The notes below the pieces were generated by a model, which did no database searches, was not told the origin of the DNA, and saw only the letters and a list, made by a program, of their open reading frames with translations. Below, one piece after another: positions 1 to 7,253 of a stretch of 8,520 nucleotides of DNA (its first letter is position 1; each line of letters begins with the position of its first letter). Made by a program: the position numbers and the translations under genes. The DNA is from Candidatus Hydrogenedentota bacterium (GTDB taxonomy: Bacteria; Hydrogenedentota; Hydrogenedentia; Hydrogenedentiales; CAITNO01), in NCBI GenBank assembly GCA_903922535.1, contig CAIXUF010001426.1, positions 1 to 8,520 on the forward strand. The letters are read 5' to 3'.

Positions 1-1506
1 CAGGTTGTTATTGTTGTCGTAGCTGTAGTTCCACCCCTCGACGACCGTCGCGCCGTCCTTGTGCTGCAGCGAGGCCGGGCGCCCCTGCGTGTCGTAAGCG
101 TACTGGCTGGATATGCCGTTGGGCATGGTCTGCGTCAGCAGCCGACCAATCGGATCATAGGTGAAGCCCCACGTCTTGCCGCCCGGTGCCGCCAAAGATG
201 CGAGCCGGTTCAGAACGTCATAGGTATAGGTGGTGGTGTTGCCGTCGTAGTCACGCAGGGTCTTCAGGTTTCCGGCCGGGTCGTAGGTGTATTGCTGATA
301 GGCGCCGTCAAAGTCGGTGTACTTCTTCAAGGGGCCATTCTCATAATACTCGAAGCTGTGGGTACCGCCCAGCCAGTCGGTTACGCCGGCCACCTGCATG
401 TCCTCGTTGTAGGTGTAGGACACTGTCGCGAGCGCACCGGCGTTTACGTAGGCCACACTTTGGAGAAGCCCCGTGGAGGTCGCCGCACTGTCGGGATAGG
501 TGTAGGTGACGGTGTCGACGGTTCCGTTGACGCCGGCGCCGACCTGGGTGAGGTTGCCCATGTCGTCATACGTGTACTTCACCGTTTGGCCCAGGGCGTT
601 GACCATTTTTGCCAGGCCGCCCTTGTCCCAGTAGGAGAAAGTCGTGCTGTTGCCGTTGCCGTCAGTGAGATGGCGCAGATTGCCATTGTTGTAGTAGTCA
701 AGGTTGGTCGAACCCTTGGCGTCGGCCACAGTGACAAGATCACCCAGGAAGTTGTAGGTATAGTTCGTGGTGTTCCCGTCCCCGTCCGCTGCGGAGACCA
801 CCCGGTTCAGCGTGTCGTAGGCGTAGACTGCCATCACCATGCCGTTCTCGTGCGCCACCTGCGTAAGCCGGTGCATCGTGTCATAGGTGTAGACCATCGC
901 CTCGCCGACGGTGATGTTTTCGGCACGGATGAGCATGCCCGCCCCGTCGTAGGTGAAGGCGGTTTCAATGACATTGTTATTGTCATCGTGGTTGCGGATC
1001 AGCGACAGTTGCGATTGGGCGCCGCCGCAGCCGCCGCAGATGCTGTCGGTGTACTCGAACTCGGTAAACCTGGAGTTGGGGTCGAGCACGGAAACCACCC
1101 TGCCGAAGTCGTCGTAGGTCATATGGGTGGTAAGGCTGCCGGTGGGCGGGGTGGTCGTGGGTGTCGGCTGGGTCACATCCGTCAGATTCCCGCGGGAGTC
1201 ATAGGCATAGCTCCACGTGCGCGGCGAGTGACCGTCTATGTATGGAAGGGTCATACTGGTCATCTGGCCATGGGAATCGTAAGCATAGGCATAATGCGCC
1301 GTATCACTGCCCATGGATGGGTGATGATAGGTGGCGATGTTTCCCGCGGTGTCATAGGTGTAGGTGGATTCGGCCAAGTTCGGGTCAATGCGCTTGGTGG
1401 GCCGGAGTCCCGTGCTGTCGTACTGGAACTGCAGCGCCGGGCTTGTCGGCGACCGTTTCATGCTTATTACCCGGCCCTGACCGTTAGTGTCGTACTGGTA
1501 ACAGTA
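1..1506 (-). repeat. YD (Rhs) repeat array within the large protein
   Basis: About 20 degenerate units of roughly 20-25 residues, each built on an aromatic-x-Tyr-Asp-x4-Gly-x-Leu pattern. Examples read from the translation are YTYDTAGNIATY, YAYDSRGNLTDV, MTYDDFGRVVSV, YTYDDMGNLTQV, YTYDPAGNLKTL, FTYDPIGRLLTQ and YAYDTQGRPASL. The array starts near residue 1177 and continues past the left edge. Between two units lies a Cys pair, CGGCGG, at C1333 and C1336. In Rhs and teneurin structures such repeats form a spiralling beta-sheet shell. The units differ in DNA and protein sequence, so this is an ancient protein repeat and not a recent tandem duplication. Confidence 0.92.
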
Positions 1507-4500
1507 GCTGTCCGTCCCGGAGGGGTCCGTGATCGAAGTCAGGTCGCGGTAGTTGTCTTTGGAATATCCGTAATACCAAATGCGCTTGGGGACGGACGGG
1601 TCGGTGGCGTGTGCCCAGTACTGCTCCTCGGTGTTTACGTATGCAGAGTCATCGCCAAGAAAGACTGCTTTGGACAGAACGCAACTGCCCCCCCCATTCG
1701 GCTGGTAGGACTGCGTGACCCCCACCGCGCAAGCGCCGTAACCGCTGCGGTCATACGCTGTGCGGAGAGCTGTCTCACTGTGGCAGACCGTCTGGGAGAT
1801 GACATACCAGTCCTTGGGTGGGACCCAATCAGACGTATACTCCGCCTCGAAAGTGGTGTGGATGCCTGAACGGTCCCAGAAACCGGAAATGTACGAGTAT
1901 TCCGCGTGCGACTCCAAGTGGCCGTAGGCAAAATCGTTGTGCGAAGTATCCGAGTAGGTGATGCGGGACAGGCCCGCCAGCGCGGTGTTGTCGGTGTAGG
2001 TGTAATTCACGCAACGCAGGCTCACCGATTGGCCACCCACAGTGGGCTTGCGCAGATCCACCGCGGTTATATGACTGCAGTAATCCCAGTAGAATTGCAG
2101 ATATCGGTCGTCCGGACCGCGCACCTTGTCCAACACCTCCCCAGCATAGACGACGTTTATCGTGTTGTTGTTGCGGTCTGCCAGCGCCTGAATGCGTCCG
2201 CCGGAGGAAAAACTCTTGGAACTGCCATCCGGAAAGACCAGTTTGTACGCGCCGGTGGCGCAGTCTCGGAAGACCCTGTTGCCCAGTTCGTCGGTCTGCG
2301 CGCCGCCGTACGATGTGTTGCCCTCATAGTGCCCGACGATGCGGTACTCGTCCACACCCTGCGCGGCGGTGGGATGGTAGACGTACAGCCGCGGGGCCTG
2401 TGCGATGTTCACACACAGGCCTGCGGGAGTGGAGGTCTTTCCGTCGGCCATATTGGAGGAAACAACCAGGTAGTCCTGGTAGGGATGAAACCAGCCCACC
2501 CCGAGATCATGCTGTGTGCCCAAACCGCTCGAGGGTTTTCCACGCAGGTTGAAGTAGAACCGGCTGAACTCAAGGTTTAATTCGCCGCCGCGCACCGGCA
2601 CGGAAAGGTCCGTCTGCCGGGCGTATTGCGATCCTTGGCGGCCCAGGATGTAGAAGCTGATCTCGGGGGCCGTGATGCCTGAACCGAAGATCCCCTTTCC
2701 CGGTTCGACCATGCCCGGAACGTGCGAACTGGCCGCCTGCCCGCCGCCCAACCGCATGCCCGGCCCGCCCACGGTTCCCTGATCGTCCCCATCCCCCGCG
2801 GGACATTTTGGCTGCGGAGGGCCGTCCTGACCGCCGCCGGGCGTCGGCGGGGAGGGGACGAGGCATCTTGGCGGGTCGCCGTTCGGGCAGGTGGGGGGAA
2901 GGTTGTCGGGGAGCTGTCCCCCTTTCGCCAGTTTCAGGGAATCGTTGTCGGCAACGGTCATTCTGGCCGCCGCAGTGTCACGCACCAGCGCCAATCCGGT
3001 GCACATCTCCCGAAACGTGGTCATCGGCAGGGTCCTTATGCCGGAACCCTCCCGCACGTCCACCGTTTCGCCGGAGACGCGCGTCACGAGCAGGAAGTGG
3101 TTGACGTTGGTGTGGGCCACAAACGGCGTTGGCAGCGCCGCGGGGTCGTCAACGTGGACACCGGAGAACGCCGCGCCTTTGCTGCGGGCGGCCGTGAGCA
3201 GGCCCGACAGACTGGTTCCGTCCGGCGACATGCCGGACGACCGGGCGAGGTCATCACCGGTCGCGGCCACGCCCTGCAGCGCCAGCAGCCGGTGCAGCGC
3301 ATCCGGACCGCAGGCCATGGCCAGTTTGGGCAAGGCCAGCACGGGCATGCCGTCCGGCACTTCCGCGCCCGCCTGGCTGTCCAGCATGTGCGTTTCCAGG
3401 AATTTGCGGCCCCGTTCGGCCGCATCGTGCAGGCAACTGGTCGGAAAACGGTCCCTTACCGTGCCATAGGTGTCATATGCCGCGGAATAGTTCTGGGCGC
3501 GTTCGTAAACTTCGGCCATATACATCAGAATCCTGTCCAGATAAGGCGATTCTGGATAGGTGTCGAGATAGGTCTGCAATCCTTTGATGCACCCCTGATA
3601 ATCGTTGCAGTGGATGCGGTTAAGGATGTATTGCCGCGCCAGCGTGGCGCGGTACACGATCTCATCCCCCTGCGGGGCCGCGGCCAGCACGGCGTCAAGT
3701 TCCGTTACGGCGTGGTTCCATGATCCAAGATCGTAGTGGGAAAGCGCCAGAGCATAGTGCAGTTCCGCCTTGATCCAGGGGAACGCGTTGGCATCCTTCA
3801 CCCAGCCCGCAAAGTCGCTGGATTCGCCGTCAATCACCGCATCCTCGTGGAGAATAATCGCCCCGGTTCGGTCATTCCGTTCCTCATAGACTGCGCGCGC
3901 TGCGGACCCGCGAAGCGCAAAGGCCAGCAGGCGGGGGGTGTCGCTGTTCCGCGCCGTGTCCCAACACCACTTCAGGGCGGCCGCCATATCGTCCCCACCA
4001 AGGCGTCTTGAGGCGTCTATGTAAGCCGGGACCGCGCTTATAAGCGCCGGCGCCTGCGGGAATACGTCCATGATTTCCGCCGCCTGGTGCTGAGCTTTGC
4101 GGAAATAGTCCGCCGCCGCGTCTCTGTTTCCCGCTGCCGCGAGGCGCTCGGCGCGCATCTGGGTGAAGCGCATGATCTCGTTGGCGCTCTCCGCCGTGCC
4201 AAGGGAGCCCCACGCGGGAAGGGCTGCCTCCACCGCGTCCAGTTGCCGGTCACTGAGGCTGCCCGCGGCGGCTTCGCGCCAGACAAGGCGCAGGGAGTAG
4301 TCAGCCTCGGCGCGTGTGTCCGGGTTTTCGTCCCAATCCACCCGGGTCACAAGTGCGGCGGCACCGCCGGCATAATCGCCCGACGCCAACATCTGCCGGG
4401 CATCGGCAACAGTGATCAGCGCCGGCGGGGTCGGCGCGGGGGGATCCACGGTGGCCGGATCAGGGGCGGACTCCGTCGTGGCGGGCGAGTTGGGGGGCGC

Positions 4501-5034
4501 GGTGCCGTCACTGTCGGTGACAATTTGTGGCGCTTCAGCGCCTCTCGCGGCGGAGTGTTTCCGAAGCACCCACGCCTTCGCCATGCGGAGGTTGCCTTCG
4601 TCCTTGGACGCATACGGGATACTTGCGAGCAGGGTGCGAGGGCCCGTGTCGGAATCGGCCTTGTGCCGGGACGCCACCTCAGCCGCCGTCAAATGGGTGG
4701 CGGAGGGTTCGGGCACCTGCCCCACCGGCATCGACACGGACGGCGTATCCACCGCCGCGTTGAGGGGATCGGAAACCCGCTCCACATGCCTGGCCAAGCG
4801 CTCCCGTTGCGGGGGGTTGGCAAACGCGCGGAACGCCTCGTGGTCGGCCTGGATAGCCAATTTGGCCAGTGTCAGCAGTTCATTCCATGCCGCCACGCCG
4901 GAAGGCGCCTTGGCGGGCTCCTCGGCGTGTGCCTGATTGGACGGCAGGAAATTCCAGAATTGGATGCCGGCTGGCAGGAATGAAACCAGCACAAAGACAC
5001 AGATCGCCCGCACAGGCCACGAAAACGATTTCAT
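1..5034 (-). CDS. Secreted Rhs/YD-repeat protein with TPR-like and C39-peptidase-like N-terminal region (3' end outside window)
   Basis: The frame is open from ATG 5034 to the left edge: 1678 codons, no stop, C-terminus missing. The start is supported by GGGAG at 5043-5047, 8 nt upstream. Residues 1-37 form a Sec signal (basic start, hydrophobic stretch about 10-24, likely cut after AHA37). Residues about 170-205 are Pro/Ser/Thr-rich. About 207-550 is helical and TPR-like (e.g. a YLDTYPESPYLDRIL stretch). About 560-685 looks like peptidase C39 (C575 in ACGPDAL, H646 in NHFLLV). About 700-770 is a Pro/Gly hinge with several Cys. An Rhs N-terminal region begins near 790 (TDLSVPVRGGELNLEFSR, then LGVGWFHPY with W848). 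YD repeats fill about 1177-1678. Rhs proteins build a beta-shell that encloses a C-terminal domain, often a toxin; that part is outside the window, so a toxin role is unproven. The Rhs assignment is firm. The domain borders are approximate. Confidence 0.93.
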   Translation of the reverse strand, partial: MKSFSWPVRAICVFVLVSFLPAGIQFWNFLPSNQAHAEEPAKAPSGVAAWNELLTLAKLAIQADHEAFRAFANPPQRERLARHVERVSDPLNAAVDTPSVSMPVGQVPEPSATHLTAAEVASRHKADSDTGPRTLLASIPYASKDEGNLRMAKAWVLRKHSAARGAEAPQIVTDSDGTAPPNSPATTESAPDPATVDPPAPTPPALITVADARQMLASGDYAGGAAALVTRVDWDENPDTRAEADYSLRLVWREAAAGSLSDRQLDAVEAALPAWGSLGTAESANEIMRFTQMRAERLAAAGNRDAAADYFRKAQHQAAEIMDVFPQAPALISAVPAYIDASRRLGGDDMAAALKWCWDTARNSDTPRLLAFALRGSAARAVYEERNDRTGAIILHEDAVIDGESSDFAGWVKDANAFPWIKAELHYALALSHYDLGSWNHAVTELDAVLAAAPQGDEIVYRATLARQYILNRIHCNDYQGCIKGLQTYLDTYPESPYLDRILMYMAEVYERAQNYSAAYDTYGTVRDRFPTSCLHDAAERGRKFLETHMLDSQAGAEVPDGMPVLALPKLAMACGPDALHRLLALQGVAATGDDLARSSGMSPDGTSLSGLLTAARSKGAAFSGVHVDDPAALPTPFVAHTNVNHFLLVTRVSGETVDVREGSGIRTLPMTTFREMCTGLALVRDTAAARMTVADNDSLKLAKGGQLPDNLPPTCPNGDPPRCLVPSPPTPGGGQDGPPQPKCPAGDGDDQGTVGGPGMRLGGGQAASSHVPGMVEPGKGIFGSGITAPEISFYILGRQGSQYARQTDLSVPVRGGELNLEFSRFYFNLRGKPSSGLGTQHDLGVGWFHPYQDYLVVSSNMADGKTSTPAGLCVNIAQAPRLYVYHPTAAQGVDEYRIVGHYEGNTSYGGAQTDELGNRVFRDCATGAYKLVFPDGSSKSFSSGGRIQALADRNNNTINVVYAGEVLDKVRGPDDRYLQFYWDYCSHITAVDLRKPTVGGQSVSLRCVNYTYTDNTALAGLSRITYSDTSHNDFAYGHLESHAEYSYISGFWDRSGIHTTFEAEYTSDWVPPKDWYVISQTVCHSETALRTAYDRSGYGACAVGVTQSYQPNGGGSCVLSKAVFLGDDSAYVNTEEQYWAHATDPSVPKRIWYYGYSKDNYRDLTSITDPSGTDSYCYQYDTNGQGRVISMKRSPTSPALQFQYDSTGLRPTKRIDPNLAESTYTYDTAGNIATYHHPSMGSDTAHYAYAYDSHGQMTSMTLPYIDGHSPRTWSYAYDSRGNLTDVTQPTPTTTPPTGSLTTHMTYDDFGRVVSVLDPNSRFTEFEYTDSICGGCGGAQSQLSLIRNHDDNNNVIETAFTYDGAGMLIRAENITVGEAMVYTYDTMHRLTQVAHENGMVMAVYAYDTLNRVVSAADGDGNTTNYTYNFLGDLVTVADAKGSTNLDYYNNGNLRHLTDGNGNSTTFSYWDKGGLAKMVNALGQTVKYTYDDMGNLTQVGAGVNGTVDTVTYTYPDSAATSTGLLQSVAYVNAGALATVSYTYNEDMQVAGVTDWLGGTHSFEYYENGPLKKYTDFDGAYQQYTYDPAGNLKTLRDYDGNTTTYTYDVLNRLASLAAPGGKTWGFTYDPIGRLLTQTMPNGISSQYAYDTQGRPASLQHKDGATVVEGWNYSYDNNNNL
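2980..3357 (-). other. C39-like cysteine peptidase domain inside the Rhs protein
   Basis: Residues about 560-685 resemble the C39 (bacteriocin-processing) peptidase fold. A Cys-Gly-Pro motif (C575, ACGPDALHRLL) opens a helix. A segment then reads TSLSGLLTAARSKGAAFSGV, like the C39 stretch that leads into the second half of the domain. NHFLLVTRV carries H646, and a turn with TLPMTTFREMCTG follows, as in C39 proteins. Two features are unusual. The position six residues before C575, usually the oxyanion-hole Gln, is P569. The usual Asp-Pro after the His strand is replaced by R661-E662, with D659 nearby. The fold assignment rests on pattern recognition. Activity is uncertain: it could be a working autoprotease, or an inactive C39-like binding domain. 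Confidence 0.65.
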
Positions 5035-5097
5035 ACTCCCAACTCCCGCTTTTTGTTGAAGCCCAAACCCACTGGATGGTACTGCCAACGTGACTTC

Positions 5098-5126
5098 ACT
5101 CTACACCCAATTGTCCAATTCGTCAA
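5098..5126 (-). promoter_or_regulatory. Probable sigma70-type promoter of the Rhs gene
   Basis: On the minus strand, TTGACG (5121-5126, five of six consensus bases) and TAGAGT (5098-5103, four of six) are separated by exactly 17 bp. Transcription would begin near 5091 and leave a leader of about 57 nt before the ATG at 5034. It lies in the 123-bp gap after the hydrolase stop. No stem-loop followed by a T-tract is visible in that gap, so read-through from the hydrolase is also possible. Confidence 0.5.
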
Positions 5127-5157
5127 TACCCCCGTGCCCGGACATTTCCGCGGTGTG

Positions 5158-6402
5158 CTATTGAGCCACAAGTATCCGTTCAAGCCCTTCCTGTAACAAC
5201 CGGTTGAATTCATCCCACTGTTGGGGTCTGGAGTTCATCACGACGGCGATGCTCAGATCCATCTTCTGGCCGTGCACCACCAGCGCCGAAGTGCCGGGCA
5301 TGCTGCCGCTGTGCCAGACATACAAGTCTTCCCCGAGAGGCTTGACCCGCCATCCAAGGCCGTAATAGGCCCCCTTGCCAACCCACAACGGCGGCGCGGG
5401 CCTCGCGATCATTTCCCGGACGGTCTTTTCGGTCAGAAGACCCGATCGGCCGTGCAACGGTGCGAAAGTGCGGTCTGTGAAGAAGGCAAGGCAGGGTGCC
5501 GACGCGACCCATCCCAACGCTGAATCAAGCGCCGTGGTCGCTATGCCGCCATCGGGCCACGCGGTGGCCTTGCCCGGGGTGAGCGCCGCCTCGACCGGTT
5601 TTGCACCAGGATAGTCGTAGTAACAGGACTCGTGCGGGTTCAATTCAGACAGCCATGGGGCTCCGATCCGAGCCGTACACTCGTTGCCGGGCGTTGTCAG
5701 CACGGTTTCCCTGGCGGCGTTCCAGTACGCCGCGCCTGAAACCCTCTCAATGATTCGTCCGAGAACAACGTAACCAAAGTTGCTGTAGGCATAATCTGTG
5801 CCGGGCATGAAGTCAAGGGGGCGCTTGAAGCGCTGGTGCACAACATCCGCAGGCGTGACGCTTCCCCCAGGTCCGGCCAGACGGGCCAGACGCCGCACGT
5901 CATTGCGCAACGCCACTTCGTCATGGTCACCGTCATCCCATCCGGCACTGTGCTGCAAGAGTTGCCGCAGCGTGATTTGGGCGATCTTTGGGTCCGCCGC
6001 GTCACGCGCCTCAGCCGGAAGAAGTTCCTTGAGGGCGATGTCGAGGGCAAACTTTCCCGATTCGACCAGGCGCAGGGTTGTGACCGCGGTGATGGGCTTG
6101 GACACGCTGGCCACACGGAAAAGGGTGCCCCGGTCCACAGGAACCTGCCGCTCGTGATCGGCGTATCCAAATCCCTGCCAGTGGGACAGTTCGCCCTGTT
6201 TTACCACGGCGATGGCGCATCCCGGGATTGTCCACTGTTTCATAAGGTCAAGGATGAGGCCATCCAGCGCCGCAGAAGCGGTGTCATGGGGACCAGATCT
6301 TGGGATCGGGGTGTCGGCGCAGTGCTCGTCGGGGTTGGCTGGATCCGCGCAGGAATACACAGCGCAACCGAGGCACATCAGGATCATGCATAAACATCGC
6401 AC
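5158..6402 (-). CDS. Beta-lactamase-fold serine hydrolase, probable lipoprotein
   Basis: A 414-residue member of the beta-lactamase/penicillin-binding family (class C beta-lactamase, DD-peptidase and esterase relatives), probably acting in the periplasm. The motifs are complete: S99-V-S-K102 (nucleophile and general base), Y206-S-N208 and H364-S-G366, plus the usual LLQHSAG segment. I chose the GTG at 6402 because GGAGGA lies 9 nt upstream and the protein then opens with a short hydrophobic signal (RCLCMILMCLGCAVYS) ending in a plausible lipobox, VYSC, at C18. The frame extends upstream to an ATG at 6570, but that adds 56 residues that bury the signal. The Tyr at the -2 lipobox position is atypical, so simple Sec cleavage is an alternative. 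The substrate cannot be read from the sequence: these proteins include peptidoglycan hydrolases, esterases and true beta-lactamases. It lies 123 bp upstream of the Rhs gene on the same strand. Confidence 0.9.
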   Translation of the reverse strand: MRCLCMILMCLGCAVYSCADPANPDEHCADTPIPRSGPHDTASAALDGLILDLMKQWTIPGCAIAVVKQGELSHWQGFGYADHERQVPVDRGTLFRVASVSKPITAVTTLRLVESGKFALDIALKELLPAEARDAADPKIAQITLRQLLQHSAGWDDGDHDEVALRNDVRRLARLAGPGGSVTPADVVHQRFKRPLDFMPGTDYAYSNFGYVVLGRIIERVSGAAYWNAARETVLTTPGNECTARIGAPWLSELNPHESCYYDYPGAKPVEAALTPGKATAWPDGGIATTALDSALGWVASAPCLAFFTDRTFAPLHGRSGLLTEKTVREMIARPAPPLWVGKGAYYGLGWRVKPLGEDLYVWHSGSMPGTSALVVHGQKMDLSIAVVMNSRPQQWDEFNRLLQEGLERILVAQ

Positions 6403-6460
6403 GCAGATGGTTCCTCCGCTTATGTTCGCGCCTGTCCAACGCATTCCCTTTGCTGCGGGC

Positions 6461-6489
6461 ATTTTGCGCCATATCCAATGGAGGTTCAA
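6461..6489 (-). promoter_or_regulatory. Possible promoter of the serine hydrolase gene
   Basis: On the minus strand, TTGAAC (6484-6489) and CAAAAT (6461-6466), each matching four of six consensus bases, are 17 bp apart. Transcription would start near 6454, about 50 nt before the GTG start at 6402. This fits a leader that begins downstream of the alternative long-frame starts and so supports the shorter protein. The match is moderate. The hydrolase could instead be cotranscribed with the toxin-antitoxin pair. Confidence 0.35.
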
Positions 6490-6576
6490 ATCCGCAGGGG
6501 TGCGCACACCGTGCCACTTCCGATTCCGCAACCCTGAATGCCCGACCACTCCCCCCCCTCTTTCTGTCACCGCCCG

Positions 6577-6978
6577 TCAGGGGCAGATCAGTTTGACGCT
6601 TGGAAAATAGTCACGGAATCGTCTTATGTCGCGGGTGACCAAGTCCAACTTTGCGACAGCGGCATGGGCGCCGATGAAGAAATCCGGCAGTGGCAGTGAT
6701 TTGCGACCGCCCCGGCGCCGATACTCCAGGAAACATTTGCCCGCGAGAAACGCGGCCTCACGGGGGATGGGACGGTACTCGAAAACGTCCGAAGGAAGCA
6801 GCCTTTCAAGATCCTCAATGCGCTCAAAACGGACGGAAATCTCCGCATAGATGATGGGGTTCAGGAGGATGGTTCCCTCGTTGGCGGCCTGAGCCACCGC
6901 CTGCGAGGACCAGTCGAACCACCGCGCATCCCGCGTGAAAATGTCGAGGAACACGCAGGAGTCCACCAGGACGGACAT
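6577..6978 (-). CDS. vapC: VapC-type PIN-domain ribonuclease toxin
   Basis: A 133-residue PIN-domain protein, the usual size for VapC toxins. The acidic residues expected to bind Mg2+ are visible in order: D6 in VLVDSCVFLDIF, E46 in IIYAEIS, D99 in LPDFFIGAHA and D117 in VTRDIRRFRDYFP. VapC toxins cut RNA, typically tRNA or rRNA, when freed from their antitoxin; the target here is unknown. The start codon overlaps the antitoxin stop by one base (TAATG at 6976-6980), and GGGGAG lies 7 nt before the ATG, inside the antitoxin gene. This implies coupled translation. All catalytic positions are present, so the toxin looks intact. Confidence 0.92.
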   Translation of the reverse strand: MSVLVDSCVFLDIFTRDARWFDWSSQAVAQAANEGTILLNPIIYAEISVRFERIEDLERLLPSDVFEYRPIPREAAFLAGKCFLEYRRRGGRKSLPLPDFFIGAHAAVAKLDLVTRDIRRFRDYFPSVKLICP

Positions 6979-7205
6979 TATGCGTCTCCCCGGGTGAGCG
7001 CCATTATCTCGTCGGTGGACATGGTCCCCCTGCCTTTTCCCGCCATCTGGGTGATCAAGAGTTGTCCCCTGCCGATCTCCGGCACCTTCCGCAAATACAG
7101 GCGGCGTCCCTCTTCAATGAATTCCACCTCGCTGCCGGGAACAATACCGACTTTTTCCCGCAGGGTGATCGGTATGGTGACTTGGCCTTTTGTTGAAACG
7201 CGCAT
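6978..7205 (-). CDS. vapB: VapB-type AbrB-fold antitoxin
   Basis: A 75-residue antitoxin. The N-terminal part, MRVSTKGQVTIPITLREKVG, is the classic AbrB/SpoVT swapped-hairpin DNA-binding domain. The C-terminal part (RGTMSTDEIMALTRGDA) matches the tail by which VapB antitoxins of this group block the PIN active site. I chose ATG 7205 because AAGGAG lies at 7211-7216, 5 nt upstream, and the AbrB domain begins there. A 15-residue extension to ATG 7250 would start inside the operator and promoter and is unlikely. The product should neutralise the PIN toxin encoded directly after it and, with it, repress the operon through the palindromes upstream. Confidence 0.93.
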   Translation of the reverse strand: MRVSTKGQVTIPITLREKVGIVPGSEVEFIEEGRRLYLRKVPEIGRGQLLITQMAGKGRGTMSTDEIMALTRGDA

Positions 7206-7223
7206 GGCAACTCCTTTCCATTT

Positions 7224-7253
7224 GGTAAGACTCTTACCGGTAAGAATCATACC
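7224..7253. promoter_or_regulatory. Tandem palindromic operator of the vapBC operon
   Basis: Two adjoining 15-bp palindromes occur: GGTAAGACTCTTACC (7224-7238, perfect 7-bp arms around one base) and GGTAAGAATCATACC (7239-7253, one arm mismatch). They are also direct repeats that differ at two positions, and their junction makes a perfect 14-bp palindrome, TCTTACCGGTAAGA. This gives four half-sites of GGTAAGA type in alternating orientation. They begin 19 bp upstream of the antitoxin ATG and cover the -10 region, as expected for autorepression by an AbrB-type antitoxin. Confidence 0.8.

Noticed and set aside
61..1869. 602-codon open frame on the plus strand
   Set aside because: It is antisense to the YD array. 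Its Val/Gly/Arg-rich product shows no domain, and it reflects GC-rich codon use opposite the repeated Tyr-Asp codons.
2722..3723. 333-codon plus-strand frame
   Set aside because: It lies opposite the TPR-like and C39-like part of the Rhs protein, has no ribosome binding site I could find, and its product is of shadow-type composition.
4087..4983. 298-codon plus-strand frame
   Set aside because: It is antisense to the N-terminal part of the Rhs protein, which has a signal peptide and a good ribosome binding site.
6551..6558. Run of eight C (G on the minus strand) as a possible phase-variation tract
   Set aside because: It lies in the non-coding gap, upstream of the candidate promoter and well before the chosen GTG start, so a slip would not shift a reading frame.
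6572..6584. GCCC-GTCAG-GGGC stem at the PIN gene stop as a terminator
   Set aside because: The stem is only 4 bp and no T-tract follows on the minus strand.
7206..7250. Antitoxin start at ATG 7250, adding 15 residues
   Set aside because: It would lie inside the operator and at the -10 box, ahead of the likely transcription start. ATG 7205 has a strong AAGGAG site and begins the AbrB domain.
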